From: Physcomitrium patens
Lineage: Eukaryota; Streptophyta; Bryopsida; Funariales; Funariaceae
Direction of reading: 5' to 3'
DNA: 64,000 bases
Assembly: GCF_000002425.4 (NCBI RefSeq)
Contig: NC_037258.1
Location: 4,644,024-4,708,023 of the forward strand
Numbering within the stretch: the stretch's first letter is position 1; each line of letters starts with the position of its first letter. The notes under the pieces were generated by a model that saw only the letters and a list, made by a program, of their open reading frames with translations, ran no database searches and had not been told where the DNA came from. The position numbers were made by a program, and so were the translations under genes. Positions 1-12,359 of this stretch are shown here, piece by piece.

Positions 1-2507
1 TGTTTTGTATGCATCTTGTTTAAAGCATTATCAAGTCTTGTTGCATGCTTCCAGCATGGTCACTGTAGCCTTTGCTTCAACATTGAACTAAGCAGGACTT
101 TTGTCCAGACATGTCTTCAAACACCACATTGTTATGCTATCAGTATGATTTGTTATTGGGTACACACATATTGTCAGGAGTAGTTGATTATCATTTTTTA
201 CATGCATACACACTTCTGCACTTCCAAGGCAGACTAGCTTTAGTGTATTCCCGCTAGCTTGTTGATTATATTGATAATTTCCAATATGACAACTAAGTCT
301 TGAGTATACACATGTATAAAAAATAAAAAATAAAAATACTTTGGGATGCTTTGGAGTGAATTGAAATTTACTTCACTTTTGTGCAGGTTCAGGTAGTCGT
401 GCACACAAGCTTCTTTCGAAAGTAGTAGAAGGGAGTGGCTAATGTGCTGTGTTTTTATCTAATCTAGATGTGTGTTGCCATGTGTTTTATGGTACCATTG
501 ACTTGAGATTGGACAATGCACTAAAACTCTCGATGCAGTTATCTTGATCCAGTTCTCGTAATAGTTTGGTAGACAAGTTATGTTGTTTCTTTCTGTTTAC
601 AGAATCCATGGCTAATGACCAACTCAAAGGCCTCTCAGTTTTATCCACCAACTCCCAAACCTAGACATTCTTGAAGTAATGTGTAATGCCTATCACAATA
701 GTACCTTGCTTCAGAATCTTCTCTGCTCTGGCCAGTATCACATGGAATCTGTGGATTTTTATTACTGAATTGCTACTTCACTTGGAAAACCATTCAGGAT
801 TATTCCAGATCATGTCTCCAAGAATCTAGCGAGGGAGAATATCTTCATCTGTACCTCGAGGTTCTGAAATAATGCATCATCGAAACATGTGGCAATTACG
901 AACACAATGTTCGCATCTGACCAATCGACTTGCAGACATGTCTCATAAATATTCGTAATCCAACAAGTTCAGTGAAGTATGTTCAATAAACTATCCATTT
1001 TTGCCTGTAATTACGGGTGAAGATCAAGCTTAAACTTATTAATGGGGCAACTCAGTTTTTCCACTTGGAGACGGTCTGAACTGAACAGGGCAACAGAAAT
1101 CATAGATAACCAGGTCCAATTCACCTGAAGTATGTGTCCGAAGATGCAGGTAACATTCTGCATTTATTTTCCCGGATGAGGTCGTTTCCTTAACTGTGAT
1201 CATATCGACCACAGATATCGCTCGCCATAAATCATACAAGCAGGAATTATGATGAAATCATCCTTCAATCATGTATTGAGCAGTACTTGGGTTTACAGGT
1301 CATTCATATCAAACGATGATCTTTCTTCCACGTCGTAAAGTTGTAGGAGCTTCTGGTTCATTTTATGCACACCTGCACATCAAATGTGCAACATGTGAGC
1401 CTAGAACACATTGGGCGTGGAAAACTTGTGGACCTAGAGCTGAATTGCGAAATCATGATTTGTGATCGATATTCAATATTCATGCAATGTTAATATCGTT
1501 CTTAAAGGACGTAAGATTGAAGTTTGTAATTTCACATCGTGCAATTGAGGTCCATTGACAATGAGTGCAAGAGATCTTGGTTAAGTGGAAGTGACTACGG
1601 AGCACTTGGAATGATTTCAATTCCACACGATTTGAAACAGTTTGTCAAGAGTAATGACGATGCAAACACGGGTCGTCCGCACTCACGACCGAGGTCGTAG
1701 AACACGAAACCAGACGATGTGGCTTCGTCCTTCTCTCCAATATTGGATCTTGGTCTTACGACTGTCGGTGCATACATCTCTAGTAAGTTTGCAAACGCAA
1801 CGAAGCTTATCTGAAGATTCAAACATTCACAAATGTGTCAGACTGTCAGCTTGTACGTAGATGACTTGCAAAGCCTTCCATTTTACCAGCAGGAACCAGG
1901 TGTTCCAAGTGTTGCCTAACTAGTTTATCTTTTGGACAAGCCTTCTTACCGCCAAGACCAGTATTTGCGGATGGGTAACAGCTGCCTGCAGACCTCAACT
2001 GCCCGTGACTCTCGCTATCTACTCTCTTGCCCCACACGCTGTGTCCTCCTGAACCTTCAGATACATCCATACCTCCAACGTACAATTTTGTGACAACTGA
2101 AGGAACTCAGAACTGTTATGCAAAGATTCTGCGAAGGGGATCAGCAGCTCTCGGTGCGAATAACGACGAAGGTATTCGTCCACAATGAAGTACACCGTAA
2201 GCCTAAAAATGTACCGAAGATCTGAATGATGTCAATCACCTACAGTTTAAGTCGGTTGAGTCAGGCTTGGAGTTTTGGAGTTAACAATGAGTTAGGCTTA
2301 GGCACCCACACAAATCTGTCACTTGCCGTGATAGACTGCGGGTGGACCAGGTCCGAAAATAAATGGGGGTTGCTCACGCTTCTGCTGGTATAAAAACAGA
2401 CTTTCGGGGCTGCATTCATCATTGTTAAACAGTTGAACATCTCTGAGCAAGTTTGCAACCCTGCGAAACAGTACCCATTAACAGTGATAAGGACGAGGGA
2501 GAAAAAC

Positions 2508-2539
<32 letters not shown>

Positions 2540-3185
2540 GAAAAAAGAATCATCAGTCGTCAGATTATCAGAAGGGCTTGGGCGTAGAAGTTAGGAAGGA
2601 CAGAGAGGGAAGGTTGCCATCGTTACTAGAGTGGGCTGGCTTCATGCTGGGAAGAGGACTTACACCTGATGTGGACTGAGAATTCTGCGCTTGACGTCAG
2701 TCAATGATTGTCATTTGTCCATACACCAGCGTGACTTGCTACTTCAGGAGCGGCTCCAAAATGCGGTAAGAGAATATTATATTCATTGATGGTTCAATTC
2801 GTCTGAGGCGGGTTTCGTGCTGCTCATGTATACACTTGATAAAAGAATTCCTCATATTCCCAGAAGATGCAAAATCTTATTTTGGAAGTCATGTAGGGGG
2901 CAGTCAATGATGACTTCAATAAGTGTATTTCACTCGGAAGTAAGAAATTCAACGGAGAATGCTGAGAAGATTGGTCCCCCACCCCACGTATTGAAATGCT
3001 CCAAATTAACTTGAACAGTTGCAAAAAAGTGCTTAGACGTCGCCAGGAGTATGAAAAATAACCTATGTTCTGAAACACTGAAAAGAATTGCAACAATGGT
3101 AATACGCATTTGGTTCCAATTTCCCGACTATCTGTAATGGTGAGCAAACTTAGTCCCACGAATCTTACACCAGTGTACTAGAAAT
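1..3185. other. 3' flank of helicase gene and unassigned sequence
   Basis: No gene is supported here. The part nearest 3,185 should hold the 3' UTR of the minus-strand helicase gene. Base composition is mixed rather than AT-rich, unlike the transposon regions. A minus-strand open stretch at about 1,846-2,110 has a fairly protein-like composition and follows a possible acceptor (a CAG near 2,110), so one exon of a further gene cannot be excluded. I recognise no domain in it. Confidence 0.4.
2512..2540 (+). repeat. Poly-G homopolymer (29 G)
   Basis: An uninterrupted run of 29 G residues is followed by six A. It lies in the 3' flank of the helicase gene, where the antisense strand would read as C. 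Runs this long are unstable and often mis-sized in assemblies. Confidence 0.9.
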
Positions 3186-6100
3186 CTAACGATCAGGATG
3201 ACTACGCCTGCCGTTGAACTTTCTATGACCTTTATGTGATGACCGACGTGAAGCATTAGCAGCAGACTGGGAACTTTTTCCCCTTCGCTTGTTTCGAGGT
3301 GGTGTTGGAAGCATCTGTCGTGGGGTCCATAGCGGTTGATTATGCAGGTGATCCAAGGGCTGATTTCCATGTAATGGTGTGTGGGCTGAGTTAGGATGCT
3401 GAGAAAGAATCCTCGACTCTAGCTGTAAAACAAATAAACGAATCATAGTGAGAAATAATGCGATTGAAAGCAGAGCACCATTACGAAGGAAATAGTCAAA
3501 AACCAAGAGCACTAGTCTGTTGAGCCAAATCATTATCAAATACCTGAAAGGTATCCCGATTACTGCATTGCACCCCCAAGGAATTGTTTGCTCTAGTCAG
3601 AACAGAGGTCGAATCGTGAGTGCCCATGTTCAATTCATGAGCACGAAAACGTTTACACGGGCTTTGGGTCTCTTCATACGAGTTTCCCCAATGCGGTTTC
3701 CTACCTGCCATATCATACTCATCGAATGTTGCAAAGCCTTGGGTCGAACTAGCAGGGTAGCTCGAACAAACACTTCTTGAAGAGGGTTGCCTGCTGTGTG
3801 GTAAGTGTTGTTCTGACAAAGACGGTAAACACCCACTAGTCCGCCTCTGTGTTCCGTTGTCACTCCTGCATCAAGATGAAATTAAACATTAAGAAAACAA
3901 ACTTCGGCAGGACTATGATGATACTACTCCCCAAAACTCGGAGAGTATTACCAATCAGAGGTTGTAAGGTGTCACCGTTCTGGTTACACAATATGAATGT
4001 GATACCGCATCTTAGAACATAACACATTCGATGGACAAAAGTTGTTTAATCAACCAAGCAGCCACTTGAATTGTTCAAGTCAGTAAGAGACGCCTGATAT
4101 ACTTGGACACTGCAATTCAAGTCTACTTTTCAACAGAATTTTAATATTAAAGCAACTGAAACACTTGACGATTACTTACAGTCTGCCGAGTGAGGAGAAA
4201 CACACACCGGTTACCAATGCCTCGAGGAATGGGATTTGCAGGCGTCTCATCGCACATCAGTGGGTTTCGACACTCAAAGGCATTTGGGGCCGAAAATATT
4301 GCTTCATTCTCAACTTCCTCCTCTTTCTTAACAGAAATCAGCCCCGGCACCTCACTGGCGCTCACTGCCCCGACCTTCCTTTCAGATGAAAACTTAGGCA
4401 AACTATCAATAATCTCCTCCTTTATTTTCCTAATAGGTACCTCTAACGATCTAGCTGACGGCGTCAAATCACTTTGGGAAACAGAGTACAAAGAAGGAAG
4501 ACAGAAGACAACAGGTTTCGTCTTTTTCTTCTTCTGGATAGCTGGAGATTCCTGCTCGAGTTCTTCTAACTTATGTGGTCTCTTCATAACAGAAGGTTCG
4601 GCCACATCCGACACCACTTTCTGTTTCTTCAAAATTGACGAACTTTCATTTACATTCCTCTTCTTAGACTTTTTTTTTGAGTGCACAGCTACACCAGGAT
4701 TGTCTTCAGTCAAATTCACCTCCCTCTTGACAGTAAAAGATTTTTCTACCGTTTTGTTTGTGGCCTCTAAATCTCCCCCACTAGGTTTCGCTCCCGCATT
4801 ATTTTCAACTTCTCTTTTAGAGTTCCTGCTTGAACTGCTTGGCTTCTGTGTGTCCTCTTCCACCATACCATGCACGTCCGTTCCAGGATGGGGTCTTTGT
4901 TTCCTGAAAATCCACTTGCCTCCAGATTATCCACTCGAAACGAACAAATATAGACCATGTAGTAAAAAAGTTTTAAAGAAGTCTGAACCAGAATTAGCAT
5001 CTCAACATCCAGTACTGGGAAATTTGTAAAACACCACAAGAAATTGTATGATTATGAAGAATAACTTCATTATCACAACACCTCAAGAAATGAGAAAGAA
5101 AGGATCAAACATTTGAGCTTGAACAACTTGAAAAACACAAAGACGGGGAATCGCAAAAGCCGTACCAGCTCCTTGCGGATTTAGCTTGAATACTGCAATT
5201 TGAGAGAACTTGGTAACAGCCACGCTTCCGAGCATCGTCAATGAGCAAACCCCACGTAGCACTCCATTTTTGCAGTGTCTCCGCATGACCAACAATGATA
5301 AGTGAAAACTTCGCTCTTGTTAAGGCGACGTTCATTCGTCTTTCGTCTGATACAAAACCTAAGCCTCGATCTGCCATCGCTCGAACACAAGATAGCACAA
5401 TCACGTCCTTCTCTCTTCCTTGAAACCCATCTACAGTATTAACTTCACAAGCTGTACCATCGATTCCACGCCTCTCCAACTGGCCTTCGATTTCACTTCT
5501 TTGAGCAATGTAAGGAGTAATCACTCCCAAATTGGGTTTAAGCCCAGATAATAGACCTTTCACAACACCTTCGACAACATTGCAAACTACAAGAGCTTCT
5601 TCAAAATTAGCTCGTGAGTGACCCACGATCTCTTCTCGTTCAATTCCCCAACCGACGTCCATGAAGTAGTAGTGGCCTAGCCTGAACTTACATCCTCGTA
5701 TGTTGATGCCCTCTCTACATACTTCTTGTCTAAAAATGGACTGCATGCTACTTGTTCGAGTCGAGTCCCTCAGTGCTCCACCATAAAACTGTTGGGAAGG
5801 ATAACAACAAATGCTAGGATGCATTCGGTACTGAGTTGTGAGCATATGAACAGGAACACCTGCCCCTTGAAACCGTTCAAACAAACTGCGCCCGTATGCC
5901 GTACCTAAAAGTGGAAAAAGAAAAATTTGGTAAGCTACGATAAAATCATGATACAAGGTCAAACAACACAATTATGCTTGAAACATCACTGCTTTATACC
6001 CCAAAAACTAGCCTGTGCGCTGCTGCCACAACCTGTAGATAGTAGCAATTCCAATGATCTACATGACACTAAGTAAGTTGGTGAGAGAATAAGGAATCGT

Positions 6101-9100
6101 AACTGGGTCGCTGAAAAACAGTCGCTGGCAATTGTTTAGGATCACCCACCAACACGCACCTCCCTCGAACTCTTTTCAGTGCAATGAGAACCTCTGCTTC
6201 AACCGCCTACAAACCAGACAGAAAATGAGATGTGTAATCCGATAACAACTCCGTTCTTCAATTCAGTCGAGCTATTTAATCTTCCCCTTGGCCACCTCAA
6301 AATCACTGAATCAGCTACGACAATAAGCCGAGCAACTGTCAACACATACCTGAGCTGCTTCATCTGAAGACAAATCCCATAGACAACACCCACGAAAGAT
6401 CAAGAGTCAATAAAACTTATGAACACTAAGTGTCAGTAACATGAACCCTACAGGATGCAGGTGGCAACCTTGATATCAACTGAAATTAACAGTTTAAAAG
6501 AACTTTTCATCTTGACAAACCTCATCATGCAAGCATCAATAAAAATCTGTTTACTAAAGAATAATAATAATAATAATAATAATAATAACGTTTTAAATTT
6601 AAATAAAACATTCTGAAAGCAACATACACTAAAAAAAAACATGATTACCTTACCTATAATGACAATATCAAACATTTTTTCAAGTTCGTCGAAAGTACAA
6701 TTTCCGCAACCACTCAAAGTTGCACATACAACGCTTGCTCCATCCAGAATGTCCACCCATGACCTTGAGCAACGAGAACTAGATGAAAGACGGAGAGCCA
6801 AATTGTCCAGCGATATCACCTGGGCGAGAGAGTGCATGACTTTCTTTGACCCGAAACGGACTACAGTTCCATCCATGGGGCTGTAAGTATTTCCGAACTT
6901 ATCAACCATACAATGCGTAAGACGAACTGCCACCTCATCCAGAGCTGCATTCGAGGGAGCGCATACTAAAATTCTCACCCTGTAAAAGAACACAATAGCC
7001 ACAACTTGAGATTACAAACAGGAAATGAAAACTTTGAATCAACCCGAAGCACACATTCGGGCATTCATATTCATAAAAATCATGTAGGTCAGAATATCCA
7101 GTACAAAGCATTCTTTTAGTACGAACCAGGAGTTTCAAGGTAGATTATGAAATCTTACCCAGGTTGTTCAATCAGTAATGTTGACACCATTCCTATCACC
7201 CAAGTATACACACACGTGTGTTAGCAACGAGAAACATAAACTATTCTCTAGCGTCGGTATTTAAAAATTACTACAAGAATGAAGCTTAAGTTATTATTCT
7301 GTTAATCTGAAATGTAGGAAGCTTAATGAGTTGATCGAGAACAAAGCTAAGCAAAAACAATTGCATGAATTGGTCACACGTTCCACGGTGACAAAATCAA
7401 ATCAACTTATTTTGATGAGGTGTGAAGAAAAACCTACCAACAATAGTAGAGGTCTGCAGGATCAGTAATATCCACATCCGGCAGAGGTCAGGAACAGATA
7501 ATTTTATGATGGGCAATAATAGAGCAGAAAAGATAATATGCACAACCAAGGTGCAAGAACTGCTGACACACAGGACTACAGACAAAGCTGACTTAAACCA
7601 CAACCGCTGTCGGGTGAAAATCCTCCCAGTCCCCTTAAATACTTCAAGATTAAATAAATTGTTTGAACGGCTCCATCTCGACTTGCAGTGACAGGCAATA
7701 ACTGTTTCCTTCACATACTTTCGTTATTTTAAAACACAGATATTGATGATTGGACATACCTTTCCCGTACCAGGTGGCCCTGCACATAATATACAGGCAA
7801 ATCAAACAGAGAACAGGTGGCGTTTGAAGATGCAGCCATACAAAGTTGTGAGGTTAAAGAGACAAAAGAGATTACATTAAATGGGCAATGTAAGCATACT
7901 TCTAGGACAACAATTGTTATTCCCGAGAAGACATGCATGATCAATAGGAACTTAACAAGCAACACCAACCTTGTACTAGCTGGAAACCCTGGGACATATG
8001 AAGAAGACTAGAAATAGTCAGCAGTTGCAAAGTGTTCAGAACCTTGCGATCGCGGAAATTCCTAAGGGATTCCGAACTCAGTTTTCCCTTAGGATCATTC
8101 CCTAAAGAACTCTCAAGCGCTGCTGAAGATTTAAGAAACTTGAGGTTTGATAGGGGATCCATGATCTGCTGCTGCAAAGGACTAAAGACTTCTGATACAG
8201 TGGAAACCGCCAAAAACATGCGGCGTACTGTCACCATGCTGCACAACCGTAGGAGGACACACTGCAGTCATGAGGAACAACAACAAGTTAGGCAGATTCT
8301 GCATTTCTTGAACAAGCGAAAGCACGCATCATAGACCTTACGGAGAAACTCTCAATCGTGAAGTCAAAGTACCTTGCTAATAGAACAGTCCCTGGGAATT
8401 CTTGATCTCAATAAAGGAGCTTGATTACGATCCTGGTGATTAACGATTGCAACAGCCTTGACTTTTTTTGAAATGGGTTCAATCATGCACAAGAACTCTC
8501 CAGTTTCAAATTTAACTCTTGGACCCTCTACACATTCGGCTTCAAAATAGTGAAACGGATCACCCATTGTCTCAACCATGCTGCGCAGCTGCCAAACTGA
8601 GGATTGCCCCCTGGGATCCTGAGTTGCTACAAATGCACCGAAAATGTTTTTTTTACACAAGCAGTAAAAAAAATGAGGACACGAACTGTCAGCATAGACA
8701 AATACAGAAAGATCTGGAAAATGACATAAAATCCACAACAAAAAACTTAAAACATAGTCTTTCACGACACATTGAAAAATATACCTGATTCAATCATGGC
8801 CTGGGTTTTGGAACCTTTCTCCGCTTGATACTGCTCCCAATCACTTAGAAGTGTCGCTTTCGCTTCTTCTACTATTAACTTCTGATACATTGCAACATAC
8901 ACTGCCGTTGATGGAAAATTTAAAGGTAATGATGACTGATCAATCAACTCAGAACCTCCAGAAGCTTTTTCGTGTGATGACAGCGGCAGCCAGGGACCCT
9001 GGAGACCTAAAACCATCCAGTCGAAACGGTCTTCTGAGGAAGCATGAGGAGGAAGAGATGTGATAAATACATCTTTGGATGCTTTAGATTCTTTGGCTTG

Positions 9101-11446
9101 TCCTAACGATACTCTTCGGGTCTGAAACCATACGAGTCAAACAAGGAAGCATCAAATAAGAAACTTGACTAAAATAATTCACAACGTTGTGCAGAATCTC
9201 ACTATCTAAGCAGTGGGCTAGTTAACACACAATATGTCATGTGTTTATTACAAGATACACAGACGCAATGATCAGATTGTCAAGATGAAGAGCAAGAACA
9301 TGAAGACCAAATATAACATCCATCCTGATCAGTAAAGATGGCAATATCCGAGTTCCATACGGACTTGTAAGATGTTGTCTAGCAATCAGTCGTGGACGCA
9401 CACAAATACAATGATGGCCCATATAAGAAGCTATAGTAAGGCGATCACACTAAGAATACGGAAAAAAAAAATCGCATTCATCAAGTGGTAGTCTGTTAGC
9501 GAAATCCAAGTTACAAATCCTAGTGCACTTACTTGAGCATGTCGATTATTTTTACCGGTATCATCGTCACTGCTGCTCGAGGATTCTTCACTGTTCTCAG
9601 AACTACTTGAAGAAGACTTAATCTTAGGCTTCCATGTAGTTTTTGCAATCCCCACAGACTTATCTTCCACGCAATTTTTATCTTTTCTCAAAGGTCTTGG
9701 CTTTTGTTTGGTTGAACCCTCCAAAACACTGCTAGAAAAAATCTCTCCAGTACCTACTTCCTCGCGATTAGAGTCTGCAGGCTGGCAAGAACCAACTCTT
9801 ATTCACTAACAAACCAATAACACAAACCACACTAATGATCTGCGAGAATGAGAACATTGGTATTCTATAGCAGATCCAACTTGTATTTTGAAAGTAATCA
9901 GTGAGCAGCTGCATAATCTACTTACCAATTAAATCATTTCATCTCCACAGTTTATCCAACGAATGCCTTGAGACCAGTCAAGAACTCACCTTGGTCTTTC
10001 TGATATTATTTTTGGAACCAGGTTTTGAGTCATCATCAGAATCACCAGATTCTTCAGACCCGCTCGCAGAGTCCTCCTCCCCAGATGACTCTTCGTCAGA
10101 AGATTCACTATCACCATCGCTGCTATTGTCAGTTTCATGCGACTTCTCTGGTATCCTAAACCCAACATTACCCACGTAATGTGAGACAAAGCCATGTATC
10201 GCACACAATGTCATTACCTACAGACTATCAATACACCTAGAAAACTAAAATTTACTCCAAGATTCCTATACAGACAAGTTATTACCATGCGGAGATTCCA
10301 TTCGGCTTGGCTGGTGCTGCCATAAAGGATTTCACTCCTGGTCTCTCCCTGCGAACCTTATCTTTTAAAAGGTCAACACCATCATCACGACTCCAGTCCA
10401 CAGCGTTTCTAGACGTATTCAAACTGGAATCAGACGTTGAAGATGACAAGGTCTCAGTAGGGATTGAGTTTCTAGTCTGAATCTCCAGGACTTCTTCCGA
10501 CTTCTCTGCTTCATCTGCTGACTCAACTTCATTCCTACCTGTTGATGCTGGCAACTTGCGATGCTTCGAAACCCTTGCTGAACTCACTTCATACGTCAAC
10601 CAAAACAAAGACCAAGACGTGAACTTCAGATTACCTTGAAATGTGTAGTCAAAACCTTCAATCCAAACTTACATATGTGAAGGACCCGTTAGAATGTAAT
10701 ACAATCCTTAACAAAACAAAAAAGGAGCATTATCAATTTCCGAAATCACCCCCTCTACGAAACTTTTGTAAGGAAGCAATTAGCAACCAAATCAAAACAT
10801 TAAAATAACCAAAGTTGAAAACTAAATATCATCAATACGCCAATAACTGGTAAGTGTGCAGATGGAATACTATCGTTCACATGGCCGGCTTCCGTGGCAT
10901 CATCACCGATTAAGCATTCCGGTACCACAGCAGCACCCTCAATGCATCCGGTGACGGGATCATAACCTGAGGGATAGTGAAGAAATCCTCTAGGTCAATT
11001 AAGACAATGTATCCAATCAAAGGCAAGAATTCATTATGCATATACTCAAACAGGTTCATGGTTCTTATCATTAATAGCCATACGTCTACAAATAGTTCAC
11101 ATGACTCTTCACATGCATTTGTCTACATTTCAATCGATTCTGTAGCCACCTCCCAGAAACAGAATAACTTTCGTTTCCTAAGAACTCTGTGCACCAATAA
11201 ATGAACTGTCCCTAAAAGAAACTTCGTCAAGAGCGCGATCGTAATGCTGGCGAACATGGAGTAGCAAAATGGCAATATACCCCTAGGAAATGTGGGAACG
11301 GATAAGCTCTCAGAAAGGAATTTTTTGTGAGCCCGTAGCACTTCCAACTCCCGCTGCAGCCTTTTCACCTTTTCTTGCCTCGACTTCACCAGTTCCAGCA
11401 AAGCTTTCTCTACGTTCAAAGCTTTTTCAATCTCCAAGTCCCTCAT
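3186..11446 (-). CDS. Sen1/senataxin-type SF1 helicase, 19-exon model
   Basis: This is an ATP-dependent RNA/DNA helicase of the Upf1-like SF1 group, closest in its motifs to Sen1/senataxin and plant MAA3-like proteins. That family resolves RNA:DNA hybrids and acts in transcription termination in the nucleus. My exons, in transcript order, are 11446-11281, 10966-10871, 10655-10635, 10577-10286, 10155-9990, 9781-9533, 9121-8785, 8626-8373, 8261-7970, 7779-7760, 7453-7438, 7192-7159, 6979-6654, 6363-6350, 6206-6104, 5904-5166, 4903-4208, 3865-3544 and 3422-3186. They total 4,380 nt (1,459 residues plus stop), with GT-AG borders and matching phases throughout. Visible parts are an N-terminal coiled coil (residues 1-50), acidic serine-rich tracts (about 200-325), Walker A GPPGTGKT (625-632), DEAAQ (757-761), GDPKQLPAT, QYRMHP (820-825), VNTVDGFQGREKD and RRMNVALTRAK. 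A Lys-rich tail with KKKSKKR follows from about residue 1,042. Exons 2 and 3 and the exon 17 donor are the least certain. Confidence 0.88.
6350..6363 (-). other. 14-nt microexon encoding DEAAQ (motif II)
   Basis: The upstream exon ends at 6654 after codons for FDIVII plus one G. This 14-nt exon supplies the rest of DEAAQ. The next exon (6206-6104) continues AVEAEVLIALKR and then GDPKQLPAT. The acceptor is TTCAG and the donor is GTATGT. The microexon therefore holds the Walker B/motif II acidic pair needed for ATP hydrolysis, and skipping it would both delete the motif and shift the frame. Confidence 0.85.
6551..6588. repeat. AAT/ATT trinucleotide microsatellite in helicase intron
   Basis: A run of about 10 AAT units lies in the intron between the exon ending at 6654 and the DEAAQ microexon. 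Confidence 0.8.
7159..7779 (-). other. Three microexons encoding the Walker A region
   Basis: The nucleotide-binding loop of the helicase is split over three tiny exons: 7779-7760 (20 nt), 7453-7438 (16 nt) and 7192-7159 (34 nt). The first encodes GPPGTGK with one base borrowed from the upstream exon. The second starts TSTIV. The third gives MVSTLLIEQP. Donors are GTATGT, GTAGGT and GTAAGA, and the acceptors end GCAG, GCAG and ATAG. Phases fit on both sides, and the joined product reads as an uninterrupted family-standard motif, so the assignment is strong even though the pieces are too short for ordinary ORF finding. Confidence 0.85.
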
Positions 11447-11660
11447 TTTTGAATTTCAACAAACTGTTGGACAAAATCTTCATACGCTCATGCTTTGAAT
11501 CCTGAAGCTCGAAATTTCCATGAACGATTCCCTTAAACACGCATCTTCAAATCCAACGAGAAAATTACGTTGGCACCAATCCTCAGCTTGAATAAATAAT
11601 CTCTCGGAAAAACCGTAATATTAAACTCACTCAAGAGGTGCCTAACACCGTAAACAAGAG
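11447..11660 (-). other. Possible frameshifted N-terminal extension of the helicase
   Basis: Just upstream of the chosen ATG is an in-frame TGA, but the sequence still looks coding in shifted frames. About 11,600-11,520 reads like AEDWCQRNFLVGFEDACLR, and about 11,515-11,450 reads like ELQDSKHERMKILSNSLLKF, leading straight into MRDLEIEKALN. The frame changes fall at short T and A runs (near 11,515 and 11,450). Either the gene starts further upstream and the assembly has homopolymer errors, or this is a decayed 5' end now serving as leader. The ATG at 11,446 is therefore provisional. Confidence 0.4.
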
Positions 11661-12350
11661 AAATCAACAGTCAATTGAGCCCGTCGAAATCAAAGTCCAC
11701 CAATTACGATGAAAAAGCACTACCACTGCTGAATTTCGAATTCCAAAAACCACAAATACCTCGAGAAGAACACAAACGCGTCAACCCGAGTTCTACTTCT
11801 CAAATTCTATTCCAGCAGAACTAGACCGCTGACACCTACACAGACAAACCCATTCGATCACTTCTCAATGAAGCTACAAAACCGACACCATTCCTCTCTC
11901 TCCCTTCACCACTAACCTCCAAATCAATCACCGAACAACACGGCCACCACCATACCTTCCAAAGCAACCAACACCTCAACGAACACCAGAACCGCAAAAG
12001 GTAACCGACATCCCACGAAGCACATCCTCAGAGTCGGCCCCAAAACTTCTCTCGCTCTCTCGCTCTCTCTCTCTCTCACTCGTCTATTCCAACAATCAAC
12101 ACCATACCTCACAGAAATGCGAATCGAGGCAAGCGCGACTATTAGGGAAATGCCGTGGAGAGCAAACCGGGAGAGAGGTGACGGGGAAGGGCACAGAAGA
12201 AACCATTCAAACGAGAGCGCCTCGCGAGGGAAATACCCGTTCGAGGCCCCTATCCTCCTCCCAAAACCCTAAACCCCTCCCCACCCACCCCCCCTTGATT
12301 TCACTGATCCATCTTCGCATGGAGCTTGTGTGTGTCATTTGCGATTGATA
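11661..12350 (-). promoter_or_regulatory. Helicase 5' leader and promoter with GA-rich tract and telo-box
   Basis: Relative to the helicase gene, a GA-repeat tract at about 12,047-12,083 lies in the probable 5' leader. A telo-box (AAACCCTAAACCC on the plus strand, 12,264-12,276) lies upstream. Both are common around plant housekeeping promoters. Composition switches to AT-rich just beyond, at about 12,360, which suggests the promoter ends there. The transcription start cannot be placed from sequence alone. Confidence 0.45.
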
Positions 12351-12359
12351 TTGCCAAGA

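Noticed and set aside
4190..5029. 279-codon plus-strand ORF
   Set aside because: It is the antisense of helicase exon 17. Its serine/phenylalanine-rich product is the shadow of a Lys/Glu-rich coding exon.
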